64,000 nt of DNA from Entoloma clypeatum (Eukaryota > Basidiomycota > Agaricomycetes > Agaricales > Entolomataceae): positions 4,588,001 to 4,652,000 of the forward strand of contig OY751487.1 of assembly GCA_963565915.1 (NCBI GenBank). The letters run 5' to 3'. Of this stretch, positions 1-9,466 are shown one piece after another; positions within the stretch are counted from its first letter, which is position 1, and each line of letters begins with the position of its first letter. The position numbers and the translations under genes are program-made. The notes beneath the pieces are model-generated. The model had not been told where the DNA came from. It made no database searches and saw only the letters and a list, made by a program, of their open reading frames with translations.

Positions 1-1805
1 GAAGGAGAACTTTGATAAGATTCCAAAGGAGAGGGAATGGGACCATGGTATTGAACTTACACCGGACGCACCAAAGGAACTAGGGGGAAATACCTATCCT
101 ATGACACAAAAGGAACAAGAGGAATTGGACGCATTCATTGACGAGGGTCTAGCAACAGGAAAGATCTGCCCGTCCAAATCCCCTTATGCCTCCCCTTGCT
201 TCTTCATCAACAAGAAGGATGGCTCCAAACGATTGGTACAAGATTACTGCATGGTCAATAAATTCACGGTCAAAGACAAGTTCCCACTCCCATGAATATT
301 CGATCTCTTGGACATGCTGAAAGATGCAGTCTACTTCAATAAGATGGACATCATGTGGGGCTATAACAATGTCCGGATTAAGGAGGGTGATGAATGGAAA
401 GCTGCCTTCCTCACCAGTCGAGGATTGTTTGAACCATTCATCATGTTTTTCGGTCTTTACAACTCCCCAAGAACGTTCTCTCGAATGATGGCTAGTCTAT
501 TTCGGGACCAGATCCACCGACATATCTGCATGATCTACATGGATGACATCGTGGTTATCAGTAAAACCAAGGAAGAACTCGCGCGAAACACCAAAGAAAA
601 CCTACAGATCATATCGGACAATGATTTGTTCCTAAAGGAGAAGAAGTGTTTATGGGAAGTAATGAAATGTCCTATATTGGGATATGTGGTTGGTAAGGTT
701 GGTGAGGGACGTTTCGAGATGGAAACTGGGAAGGTGGATACGATCTGAAACTGCCGAGCAGCCACATCAAAATGGAAGTTCAGAGGTTCCTTGGATTTGC
801 TAACTTCTATCAATGTTTTATTGAATGGTACTCAAACATTGCAAAACCTCTCACCACACTCACAAATGGTACAAAGATGCTTCACCTCATTCTGACAACC
901 GTGGAATTATCAGCTGAAGGATTAGCCAAGATCTATCAGGATCAGATATGGAAGCTTCATGGGATCCCCAAGAAGATCATCAGCGATAGGGGACTGCAGT
1001 TCGCCGCGAAGTTCATGGAGATACTCTGCCGCATGCTAGGGATCAAGAGGAACCTGTCCACCGCATACCACCCACAGACTGATGGACAGGCCGAGCGATT
1101 GCATCAGGAAACGGAAGTGTTCTTATGGAACTTTGTCAACCATCTACAGGATGATTGAGCTGAGTGGATCGCAATCACAGAGTTCCAGTACAATGACAAA
1201 AAACATCAGGCGACGAAGCACACCCCATTCTACCTCAACTACAGTTTACATCCTTCGAAGGGAGAACTCGTGTTAGAAGATACCAATCCGGCTGCCAACG
1301 ACTTCTTGAAAAAACTCAAACAGGCACGAGAAGAAGCCAATGCAGTGCTAAAACAGGCACAGGATCAGATGAAGAAGACAGTTGACACATGACGGAGTCT
1401 GTCTCGGGACTATCACATTGGAGACAAGGTGTGGCTGGAAGGGACTAACATCAGGACCGATCGCCCTTCAAAGAAACTTGATGCACTCCGACATGGACCA
1501 TTCAAAGTCCTGGAGAAGAAAGGAGCTAGCGGGTACCTTCTTGATCTCCAAAGACTTGGAAGATGATTCACCCTGTGTTCAACGAGACCCTGTTGTCACC
1601 ATATGAAACTCCGAAGTACGCCATCCAGAAAAAGAAACCAGCCCCTGATCCGATCATCGTTGAAGGACGAGAAGAGTACCATGTGTCTATGATCCTAGAT
1701 TCTCGAAAGTTCTGTGGAAAGATCCAGTACCTTGTCCAGTGGGAAGGATATGGCCCAGAAGAGAACACATGGGAACCTCGAACCAATGTTCATACTCCTC
1801 TTCGC
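1..1805 (+). pseudogene. pol: Ty3/gypsy pol remnant Z, internally deleted
   Basis: Reads as pol of a chromodomain-type Ty3/gypsy element. The RT segment begins near base 50 (WDHGIELTPDAP, then KKDGSKRLVQDY). The catalytic box reads YMDD near 535-546, and the stretch leading to RNase H (FLGFANFYQCFIEWYS) lies near 787-835. At about 885-905 the text jumps straight into integrase (AEGLAKIYQDQIWKLHGIP, then SDRG and DGQAER). RNase H, the HHCC finger and the first catalytic Asp are therefore missing. A chromodomain-like end (YLVQWEGYGPEENTWEP) lies at about 1729-1779. TGA stops at 293, 1156 and 1390 and frame changes near 750 and 1560 make it inactive. Its gag and protease lie outside the window. 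At about 1790-1805 it runs into gypsy A on the opposite strand. Confidence 0.85.
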
Positions 1806-2208
1806 CATTGATAACTATCGGGTTTGGTGCCTGCACCCTTTGTGATCTAAATAGTGGTTCCTTAAATAATCGGACCCATGACACATTGATAACCGGGTGG
1901 ATTTTCCACAACTTCGGCAATTTAAGTTCCACAGCGTGTGACGAAATGATTTTGGTTATGGTATAGGGTCCAATCCATTGTTCGGCAAGTTTCTTTAAGG
2001 GCCGGTTCAACTTCAGATCTTTAGTCGATAACCAAACTTTGTCGCCAACTTTGTAAACTGGTGCATCACCCCGTTTCCGGTTCGCATACCATTCCATCTC
2101 TTCTCATGCTTTTACTAGCGTCACTTCTGCCTCCTCATGGATTTTCTTCATTCGCTCTGCGAATTCTTTGGCCGGTTCTGATCTCTCTGCTCTCCGAGAT
2201 TCTACGCC
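1806..2208 (-). pseudogene. pol: Ty3/gypsy A: integrase C-terminal tail, fragment
   Basis: On the minus strand this encodes the end of a gypsy integrase: YKVGDKVWLSTKDL, then a KKLAEQWIGPYTI-type segment and HPVINVSWVRLFKEP. It reaches GEEEYE, where a chromodomain would normally start, and is cut there by the junction with remnant Z. The upstream part of the same gene resumes at 8441, because E1 is inserted between them (TSD ACGCC at 2204-2208 and ACCCC at 8441-8445, one mismatch). It is a dead fragment of the element described at 8441-9466. Confidence 0.8.
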
Positions 2209-2700
2209 TGTTAAGAACTGATTGACAAAACGTCGGAGCTACGTCAGACATGTCGGAAGGTCGGAAGGTCGGAGCGCGTGCAATGTAGGGGCAAGGACTT
2301 GGCTTCAACTTGTGTGTTGCGCCCTCGCTAATACGTTGGTGTCCTTATTTCGAAGGATCGGGGGATCGGAGGTCAGAGGTCAGAGGTCGGACTCAAGTTA
2401 AGAGTCGGAAAGAGGACGGGAGGTAAGATGTTGAATCTAAGTTGATATTCAAACTGAAGCTAATACATGATTCTACATAAGTTTAAATACTATGTCGGAG
2501 GATATGTGGCTTCGTTGGAGTCGGATAATGAGTGGCTGTCGGAGATTCTTAACATAAGTAAAATGGTCGGATGTAAGTAATGTACGTAGTAATGAGATTC
2601 ATAACAGTAAGTATGCATAATAAGTATTAGTCAAAAATGTCGGAGGTGTCGGAGGTGTTGGGATTGGTCGGAAATCGTCGGAATTGATCGGAATGTAACA
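2209..2700 (-). repeat. 3' LTR of E1 (492 bp)
   Basis: Begins TGTTAAGAAC and ends GGAATGTAACA, the same termini as 7949-8440. I count 16 copies of TCGGA on the + strand here and none of its complement TCCGA. These include tandem runs near 2252-2271 and 2639-2660. A 30-base block at 2295-2324 (contains GGCTTCAACTTGTG) is shared with the otherwise different LTRs of E2. Viewed on the + strand this LTR lies just upstream of the antisense gene at 2866 and could supply its promoter; that is inference. Confidence 0.92.
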
Positions 2701-2865
2701 GTATTTCCCCCTTAGGGGCCAAACCCATGAGGCCTAAGGACCTAGGTGGTCGGTGCGCGTGAAGTGTGTCATGTGATGCATTGGTTGAAAATACCGTCTG
2801 AGTGGTTCTTTCTTCTTGTTCCCCCATTCTCTTTTCATTTCAAACTCTTCCGAAAAAACCTCAAT

Positions 2866-3846
2866 ATGTCGGCAACCAATTTTCAAAAGGAGATGGAGGT
2901 GCTGCAGGCTAAGCTCGCGGAGGTGGAGGCGAAGAAGCGAGCAGCGGAGGAGGAGGCTGTGAGGAAGGCTGAGGAGGAGCAGAGAGCGGAGGAAGAGAGG
3001 GCTGTGGAGGTGGCACGGTTAGCGGAGGAGATGCATCGGGCATCGGAGCTGGCGGCTCAGAAGAGGGCCGATGAAGTGGCCACTGCGCAAGGCGCATCGA
3101 GCAAGGGGTTGGGGGGCCCCAGGCGGAGAAGACGAAGAAGAAGGTGACAAAGAAAAGCAAGGTAGAGGAGGTGACAGTGACGGTCAGAGAGGGGTCAGGA
3201 GTCGGGGTCGGGGTCGGCGCCTGTGATAGGTGCATTGTGAAGGGCGTCGAATGTGAACGTGATGAGTAAGTTCTTCTTTGGTTTGTCTCTTCTGTTTTAA
3301 CCTTTTGTTTTAGGAATAAGTCGTCCTGCAAGGGTTGTGTCAAGGACAAGAAGAAGTGCGAGGTCGGAGTGTCGGAGGGAAAGTCGGAGGTGAAGGAGGT
3401 GAAGAAAACGGTGAAGGAGGTGAAGAAAATGGTGAAGGTGATTAAGGGGAAGAAAAAGGCGTCGGAGATGCCGTTGGAGAGTGGGTCGGAGGACACCATC
3501 TTGGGTGTCCTCAAGATGATACTGGCGGAGACGAGGCAGGTGAGGCGACTGCTAACAGCAGTCGAAGACTCAGTGAACACCGAGTATCAACCCAAGTTGC
3601 CGGAGGTGTTGGAGGAAGGGTCGGAGTCGGAGATGGATACAGCGGAGGAGATGCACAAGTTGAGACTGGAGAAGAGGATCATGAGAAGGATTAGGAAGGA
3701 TCTTGTGAAATAGGAAGAGGTTGGAGTTGCCGGAGCTGTCGGATGATTCCGACATGTCGATTTCGGAGCCATCGGAGAAGGCGGAGTCGGAGGAGGAGTC
3801 GGACAAGGAGGAGGGTCCGTCAAACAAGAAACAATGTACTAAGTAG
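2866..3846 (+). pseudogene. Antisense accessory gene of E1: coiled-coil Zn2Cys6-type protein, frameshifted
   Basis: Runs opposite to gag-pol, between the end of pol and the 3' LTR. The start ATG at 2866 follows a pyrimidine-rich leader. The N-terminus is an Ala/Glu/Lys coiled coil. A one-base shift near the G6C4 tract at 3111-3120 moves the frame to the cysteine cluster: Cys codons at 3222, 3231, 3252, then 3327, 3336, 3357, giving C-x2-C-x6-C-x8-C-x2-C-x6-C. An intron at 3266-3313 (GTAAGT...TTTAG, 48 nt) lies in the x8 linker; without splicing a TAA at 3267 would stop translation. Exon 2 is Lys/Glu-rich and helical. A second shift near 3710-3724 leads to an acidic tail ending NKKQCTK and TAG at 3844, 27 bases from the pol stop. 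The homologue in E2 is intact. A DNA-binding role is inferred from the Cys spacing only. Confidence 0.75.
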
Positions 3847-3873
3847 ATAGAATAGTACTTGTTTTTTCTTGTT

Positions 3874-6705
3874 TCAGAGCGATGTGAGCGGACCCGGTTT
3901 GTCGGGATAAGCGGAGTGAAAGTCGGAGACAAGCTCGGGGGCATTTTCCAATTCATTGGCTGGTGGCCAAGAGAATTCTTCATCAGTGTTTTCATATCCT
4001 AACCAACGGACGAAATATAGTAGCTTGCAGCTACGTCGTCGGTCGATCTTTGAGTCGACTATTTCAGCGATCTCGTACTCAAGTTCTCCGTCAATGTCAA
4101 TCGGAGGAGGCGGAGGTTGGGTCCGATTTGGAATGGTGTTCGGAGTTGCGGGTTCAAGCATGGAGACATGGTAGATGGGGTGAACACCACGGAATGTGTC
4201 GGGGAGTTGGAGGGTAAAGGAGTGTGTGCCGGGTTGTGCAATGATCTCGTATGGTCCCAAGTACTTTTCTGAGAGTTTCTTGGATGGGCGTGTTGTGCGG
4301 AAGAACTGTGCTTTGACGAAAACCTGTTGTCTGACAGAAAATGTCGGAGGTGCGATCTGATTATTGTCGGAGGACTTCTGGTAATGTCGTTGAGCATCGG
4401 AGATGGTGGCTTTCAGTTCTTAGTGAAGTTTGTCTAAGTCGGTCACGAAGGATTGGGCTCGGGAAGAGGCGAGGTCTCGTTCCAGGTGAACAGTAATGTT
4501 TGGATGGTAACCCTTGTTAGCAAAGAAGGGAGATATGCCAGTGGTAGCACTAGGTGTGTTGTTGTACGCGAACTCCGCAATCGGAAGGAGAGCGGACCAG
4601 TTGTCCTGTTGGTAGTTGCAGAATATCCGCAAGGTCAGGTTTAGTTCCCAATCGGCCGGGGCGGAATCGGATGATGAGGTTGAACTGAGAAAGGTATTCT
4701 GACCATTGGACTTGTCAGCGTGAAAGAACTTTGGTGGTGGCAAAATACTTGAGATTTTTGTGGTCGGTAACGACGTCAATCAGAGTACCGGAGCCTTTGA
4801 GGTAATGGCGCCAAATTTTAAACGCTTCATAGATGGCAAGAAGTTCCTTATCGTGGGTGTCATAGTTTACTTTGGGGGCCGTAAAGGTGTGGAAATGGAA
4901 TGCGACGGGGTGGACTTCATTGTCGGAGGTGACAATTGACAAAATAGCCGCTAGGGCATAGTCAGATGCGTCGGTTTCGACAATTATTGGAGAGTCGGGA
5001 ATCCAGTGTGTCAGGCTCGGAGCGGTGGTAAATGCCTTTTTCAGGTCATTAAAAGCGGTTCGAGCATCGTTGGAGAACAGCCAAGTGGCATGTTTCCTGG
5101 TTAAACGAGTGAGTGGAATAGTGATATTGGAATAGAATGGAATAAAACATTGGTAAAAGTTTGCAAAACCTAAAAAGGACTGGACGTCCTTCACTCTGCG
5201 TGGTTCAGGCCAATCCTGAATAATCTTGACTTTTGCTTCCGCCATTTTGAGTCCATTGGGAGAAAGGATAAATCCAAGATATTCTACAGTTTTGGCAGAG
5301 AAGTCGCACTTGTCGGCGCGGGCGTAAAGACCATGTTGTCGGAGTCATTGGAGGACTTCTCAGACATGTTTTTTGTGTTCCTCGGGGTTGTCGGAGTAGA
5401 TCAGGATGTCATCAAGGTAAACGGTAACGCAGTTGTCCAGAAGGTCGGAGAAGATGTCGTTCATGAAACATTGGAAGGCTGCAGGTGCATTAGACAATCT
5501 GAATGGCATGACTAACCATTCAAATGATCTATAGCAAGTGCGGAATGCAGTTTTCCATTCATCACCTTCAGCGATGCGGACTAGGTGGTATGTGTGTCGG
5601 AGGTCTATGGTGGTATAAACATGTGCTTTTCCAGCAGTGGCTAAGAGGTCAGAGATGAGCGGAAGTGGGTATCGGTCCTTCTTTGTGATTTTGTTCAGGC
5701 CTCGGTAGTCGACGCATAGTCGGAGTGATCCATCTTTCTTTTGGACGAAGAGGATCGGAGCGCTGTGAGGTGAACTAGAAGGTTTGATGAAACCAATATT
5801 GAGATGCTCGTCGATGAAGTCTCGGAGGGATCCAAGTTCGGATTGCGAGAGTGAGTACATCGGACCAATCGGAGGGGAAGTACCTTCCTCCAAATTGATC
5901 TTGAGGTCGTACGGTCGGTGGGGTGCAAGGGTGTCGGCTTTTTTCTTACTGAATACATCAGCAAAATCATGGTATTCCTCGGATATGCCAGAGAGGTCAG
6001 GAGCGTTGTTGGGGACAGACATGGAATTGGCAGAGATGTCGGAGAGGTGAACACGGAAAGCGTATGCCCCAGGAGCTTTACAAGCATGGAGATATGCGGC
6101 TGCATTGACCATGGTAATCTGTGGCGGGTCGGAGGTGTTTGGAGTGAGCGGATCGGAGGTGCCCATCGGAGAGGGCGGACACTGCAGAGGTGGCGGAGCT
6201 GCCTCAGCAGTCGACGTCAGAGTCGGACTCGGAGTGTTGGGTAACATAGAATGGAATAAAATACTGCCCAATACCCAGTCAATCAACAGATTGTAGCGGG
6301 TGAGCCAGTTGTGTCCTAGAACCAAATTACAAGAGGAATCGAGGGTTGTCACATAAAATGCAACGGTCAGAAGTTCACCGGAAGGAAATTGGAGAGGAAG
6401 ATTGATAGATTGCATGATATAAGTATTTGAAGAACCATCAAAAAGTTTCAAAACCATAGGTGAAGGAATCGGAGTCGGAGATAAGTTTAAAGAAGAAATA
6501 AATCTGGTATCTGCGAAGCAATGTGTAGAACCAGAATCAATAAGAGTCTTTATCGGAAGAGAATTGGAAAAGGTCGGAGATATCAAATCAATACATAGAG
6601 AGTTCAGATTTGAGAGAGCGGACACATTGAGTCGGAGGGTTTCCAAAGGTGCACAAAAGAAGTCAATGCAATCCCCAGTATGTGCTGGAATCTGAGGACT
6701 GCTTA
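3874..6705 (-). pseudogene. pol: E1 pol: protease, RT and RNase H, integrase core deleted
   Basis: In sense order: the aspartic protease motif LIDSGSTHCFAD (near 6500-6550); RT with QKKDGSLRLCVDYRGLN and catalytic YLDD (near 5410); then KIIQDWPEPRRVKDVQSFLGF and RNase H residues ETDASDY, HDKELLA and TDHKNL (5245 to 4720). Near 4636, just after FRPGRLG, the text jumps into the C-terminal part of integrase ([16 protein letters not shown]). The HHCC finger and the DDE core are therefore missing, compared with E2. The tail has HPIYHVSMLEPATPN and a chromodomain (LLYFVRWLGY) ending at 3874. In-frame stops include TGA near 5372, 5360 and 4715 and TAA near 4420, each explained by C-to-T change at Arg or Gln codons. 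Confidence 0.87.
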
Positions 6706-6715
6706 CTATTTTTTT
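6706..6715 (-). promoter_or_regulatory. Predicted -1 ribosomal frameshift site, E1 gag/pol
   Basis: On the sense strand the last gag codons are AAA AAA followed by TAG, preceded by an A. This forms the heptamer A AAA AAA (6709-6715) directly before the gag stop (6706-6708). The pol frame is exactly -1 relative to gag across this site. E2 has the same heptamer and stop at 39753-39762. A7 is a known slippery sequence. I did not identify a downstream pseudoknot. Confidence 0.7.
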
Positions 6716-7902
6716 GACTCAGTCGTCTTCTCCAATTTGTCCTCAGCTTGGGCTGCACGGGCCTTTGCTTTGGTGTTAGAAGACAATTTCTTCGAGCAGT
6801 CGGAAGCCCGATGACCAACTTTGCCGCAAAACATGCATAAATTATTGTCAAATTGTCGTTGGTGTCCTTGGGGAGTTAATTTCCCATCTTTGCCAAGTTT
6901 GTCGGAGAGGGCAGATTTCGGAGAGGTGGATGACGATTTTTGTTGTTGTTGCAAGTTGGGTTTAGACGATGAGGAGTTGTTGTTGGAGGATGATGAAGTG
7001 GGGGTCTGTTTTTTGTCGGATTTGTCGGAGGAGCGCGATTTCTCACGTTGACATTCCCAGTAGCAAGCATCAATGTTATGGGCCATTACTTTCAACTCGG
7101 CGAGAGTCTTTGGTTTGGGAAAAGTCCCCAAAATGTCCTTGATGCGTTCCGCTAAACCGGTATAGTACCGATATCGGAGCGTGCCATCATCACACTGCGT
7201 GCGAGCAGAAAGACGTTTGAAGTCCATGTTGTAACATAGGATCTTCTGATTGTCGCGCATCCGAAGGTGATCCAGGCTATCCTCTGCTTCTCCGGTCGGA
7301 TTGATAGGTCCGAATTTGGATCGGAGGATGTGCACAAAGGCGGACCAGTCGTCCAACCAGACAGAGTCGTCGTCGGACTCTCCCAAGAGGGTGGGCTCAA
7401 ACCATTCGAGCGCGGTTCCTCAGAGGTACAACAGAGCGAAACTGACTTTGTTATCATCGTCGTCAAAGGCGGGGTTGTTTCGGAAATATAGTGTGCATTG
7501 TGTGAGGAAACTGGTGAGTTTCTGAGAGTCGGAACCGTCAAAAGTGTTGGGTTCCTTCGACTTCTTTTTCGGAGTTTTCGGAGTCTCTCTACATCGGAGC
7601 TCCTGCGTCATAAGCATAATTGCTTTGGCAAGGTTTGGAGTTTGCTCACGATGGAAAGGATTGTTATCGTCAAAAGGAGAGGTCGGAGATTTAAAAGGAC
7701 GGAATTCTTCAGGAATCGGAGGTCCTTGTGTCTGAGGTGTTCGGAGACGAGGTGTCGGAGATATGGGGTCAGGTTTGGGTGCAGATTCTTCTGCGGGAAT
7801 ATCTTGGAACATATGTAGAAATGTCACCCTGGTGTCCTGCAGGTTTGAAGCTTCCGCTGCGGCTGCTGCTGCGCAGGAGTTCTGAGTGGTGCGGGCTGCC
7901 AT
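6706..7902 (-). pseudogene. gag: E1 gag (capsid/nucleocapsid), one in-frame TGA
   Basis: Starts MAARTTQNS near the 5' LTR with a Pro/Thr-rich N-terminus. The retrotransposon gag core follows (PNTFDGSDSQKLTSFL, then WLDDWSAFVHILRSKFGP and YRYYTGLAERIKDIL), then a Ser/Asn/Gln-rich linker and one CCHC zinc knuckle (CMFCGKVGHRASDC, near 6795-6835). The frame is open except for a TGA at 7420, where the E2 protein has Arg in YFRGTALE; this is a CGA-to-TGA change. It ends TESKK at the slippery site. Gag forms the particle that packages element RNA. Confidence 0.87.
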
Positions 7903-7948
7903 AACTGGAATTTGAAATATGGATAAGCAAGTGGCAGTTTGAATATAC

Positions 7949-8440
7949 TGTTAAGAACTGATTGACAAAACATCGGAGCTACATCGGATGCGTCGGAAGG
8001 TCAGAAGGTCGGAGCGCGTGCAATGTAGGGGCAAGGACTTGGCTTCAACTTGTGTGTTGCGCCCTCGCTAATACGTTGGTGTCCTTATTTCGAAGGATCG
8101 GGGGATCGGAGGTCAGAGGTCAGAGGTCGGACTCAAGTTAAGAGTCGGAAAGAGGACGGGAGGTAAGATGTTGAATCTAAGTTGATATTCAAACTGAAGC
8201 TAATACATGATTCTACATAAGTTTAAATACTATGTCGGAGGATGTGTGGCTTCGTTGGAGTCGGATAATGAGTGGCTGTCGGAGATTCTTAACATAAGTA
8301 AAATGGTCGGATGTAAGTAATGTACGTAGTAACGAGATTCATAACAGTAAGTATGCATAATAAGTATTAGTCAAAAATGTCGGAGGTGTCGGAGGTGTCG
8401 GGATTGGTCGGAAATCATCGGAATTGATCGGAATGTAACA
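7949..8440 (-). repeat. 5' LTR of E1 (492 bp)
   Basis: Same length as 2209-2700, with transitions only between the two. Sense transcription would start here and run leftward. The internal region begins (minus strand) GTATATTCAAACTGCCAC. It does not start with TGG, so a conventional tRNA 3'-end primer site is not evident. E2 has the matching GTATATTTGAACTACCAC at the same place, so the site is conserved between the two elements. Confidence 0.92.
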
Positions 8441-9466
8441 ACCCCATCCTAGGGTTAAACCCATAATTTACATAGAACGGTGAAAACTGAGTTGCCATGT
8501 GAATTTTATTATTATAGGCAAACTCCGCGGTTGCCATCCATTCGGGCCAATCTGTTTGCTGATGGGAGATAAAGGATCTTAGATATTGTTCCAATTCCTG
8601 GTTGATGTGTTCCGTCTGTCCGTCTGTCTGCGGATGATACACCGTTGATAATTTAGTTGTAATCCCCAATTTTTTATTTAGTTCCTTCATAAATATTGCC
8701 GCAAACTGTGGTCCGCGATCTGATGTTAATGATTCTGGAAGTCCATGAAGTTTCCAGACTTCATCCCGATATAATTTAGCTAATCCTTCTGCTGAGACTT
8801 CATCACATGTTTTGATAAAGTGTGATTGCTCAGTGGATCTGCAAGCCACAACTAATACTGTGTTGTACCCCTGAGCTTCTGGGAGTTCTACAATAAAATC
8901 TGCTGTAACGTGTTTCCATGGTCCAGCATGTTCCGTGTTTGCTTTTAATTTACCGGCTAGCAGTTGAGGCACATTCTTTGATTGTTGGCATTTGTCACAA
9001 CCCTCAACGTAAGCTTTGACCATGTTTGTGATTCCAGGCCACCAATAATTACACGTAATTAATTCCAGGGTTTTCCATTGACCCGGATGTCCAGCGACTG
9101 AATTGTTGTGATGTAATTTAATAATCTCCACCCTGAGTTCCTGGTCCTTTGGAACGTGCACCTTTCCTCTGTGCGACCATGAACCCTGCTTCTCGTGCCA
9201 TTCCTCCGCTCATAATGTTTTTGTGTTTGTTTTCTTTAATTCTTCCACCGCTTTGAGCACTTGCTCATCAAACTCTTTTGCATCCCTGATGCATTTCAAT
9301 AGTTTAGTTTCTTCTCCATCAATAAGTAGATGTCCCCGATCCATTGCACGCAAGTGGAAATATTCGGGTTTCAATAGTGTTACATCCTCATTGTCATTTT
9401 GCACCCCCTTTCTATGGTCGACTCTTCTTGAAAGAGCGTCCACCTTTCCCATTGAAGTTCCTGGAC
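8441..9466 (-). pseudogene. pol: Ty3/gypsy A: RNase H-integrase linker and integrase core
   Basis: Continues the fragment at 1806-2208. From 9466 leftward: VDALSRRVDHRKG (end of the RNase H region), then one TGA near 9207. The integrase follows with an HHCC finger (HHNNSVAGHPG, then CDKCQQSK) and core motifs TADFIVELPEA, LTSDRGPQFAA and DGQTEHINQ, so all three DDE residues are present. It ends at the E1 insertion. At about 9463-9467 its 5' side is joined in frame to copia gag (see 9467-9752). The RT, protease and gag of this gypsy are absent. Confidence 0.85.

Larger units (their letters stand above)
2209..8440 (-). mobile_element. Ty3/gypsy LTR retrotransposon E1 with an antisense accessory gene
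   Basis: A 6.2-kb element bounded by two 492-bp direct repeats that start TGTTA and end TAACA. The flanks ACGCC and ACCCC are a 5-bp target duplication with one mismatch. Gag and pol read on the minus strand, so the 5' LTR is the one at 7949-8440. Order along the sense strand: 5' LTR, gag (7902 to 6706), a -1 frameshift site, pol (6705 to 3874), an oppositely oriented spliced gene (2866-3846), a purine tract (AAGGGGGAAA on the minus strand, 2704-2713) and the 3' LTR. It is not autonomous: pol has lost most of the integrase and gag and pol contain several stops. The LTR pair shows about 11 differences, all transitions. Confidence 0.9.

Noticed and set aside
2909..3580. Long minus-strand frame across the E1 antisense gene (Pro/Ser/Thr-rich)
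   Set aside because: Complement of a Glu/Lys/Ala-rich coiled coil; low complexity, and the splice signals and Cys cluster support the + strand instead.
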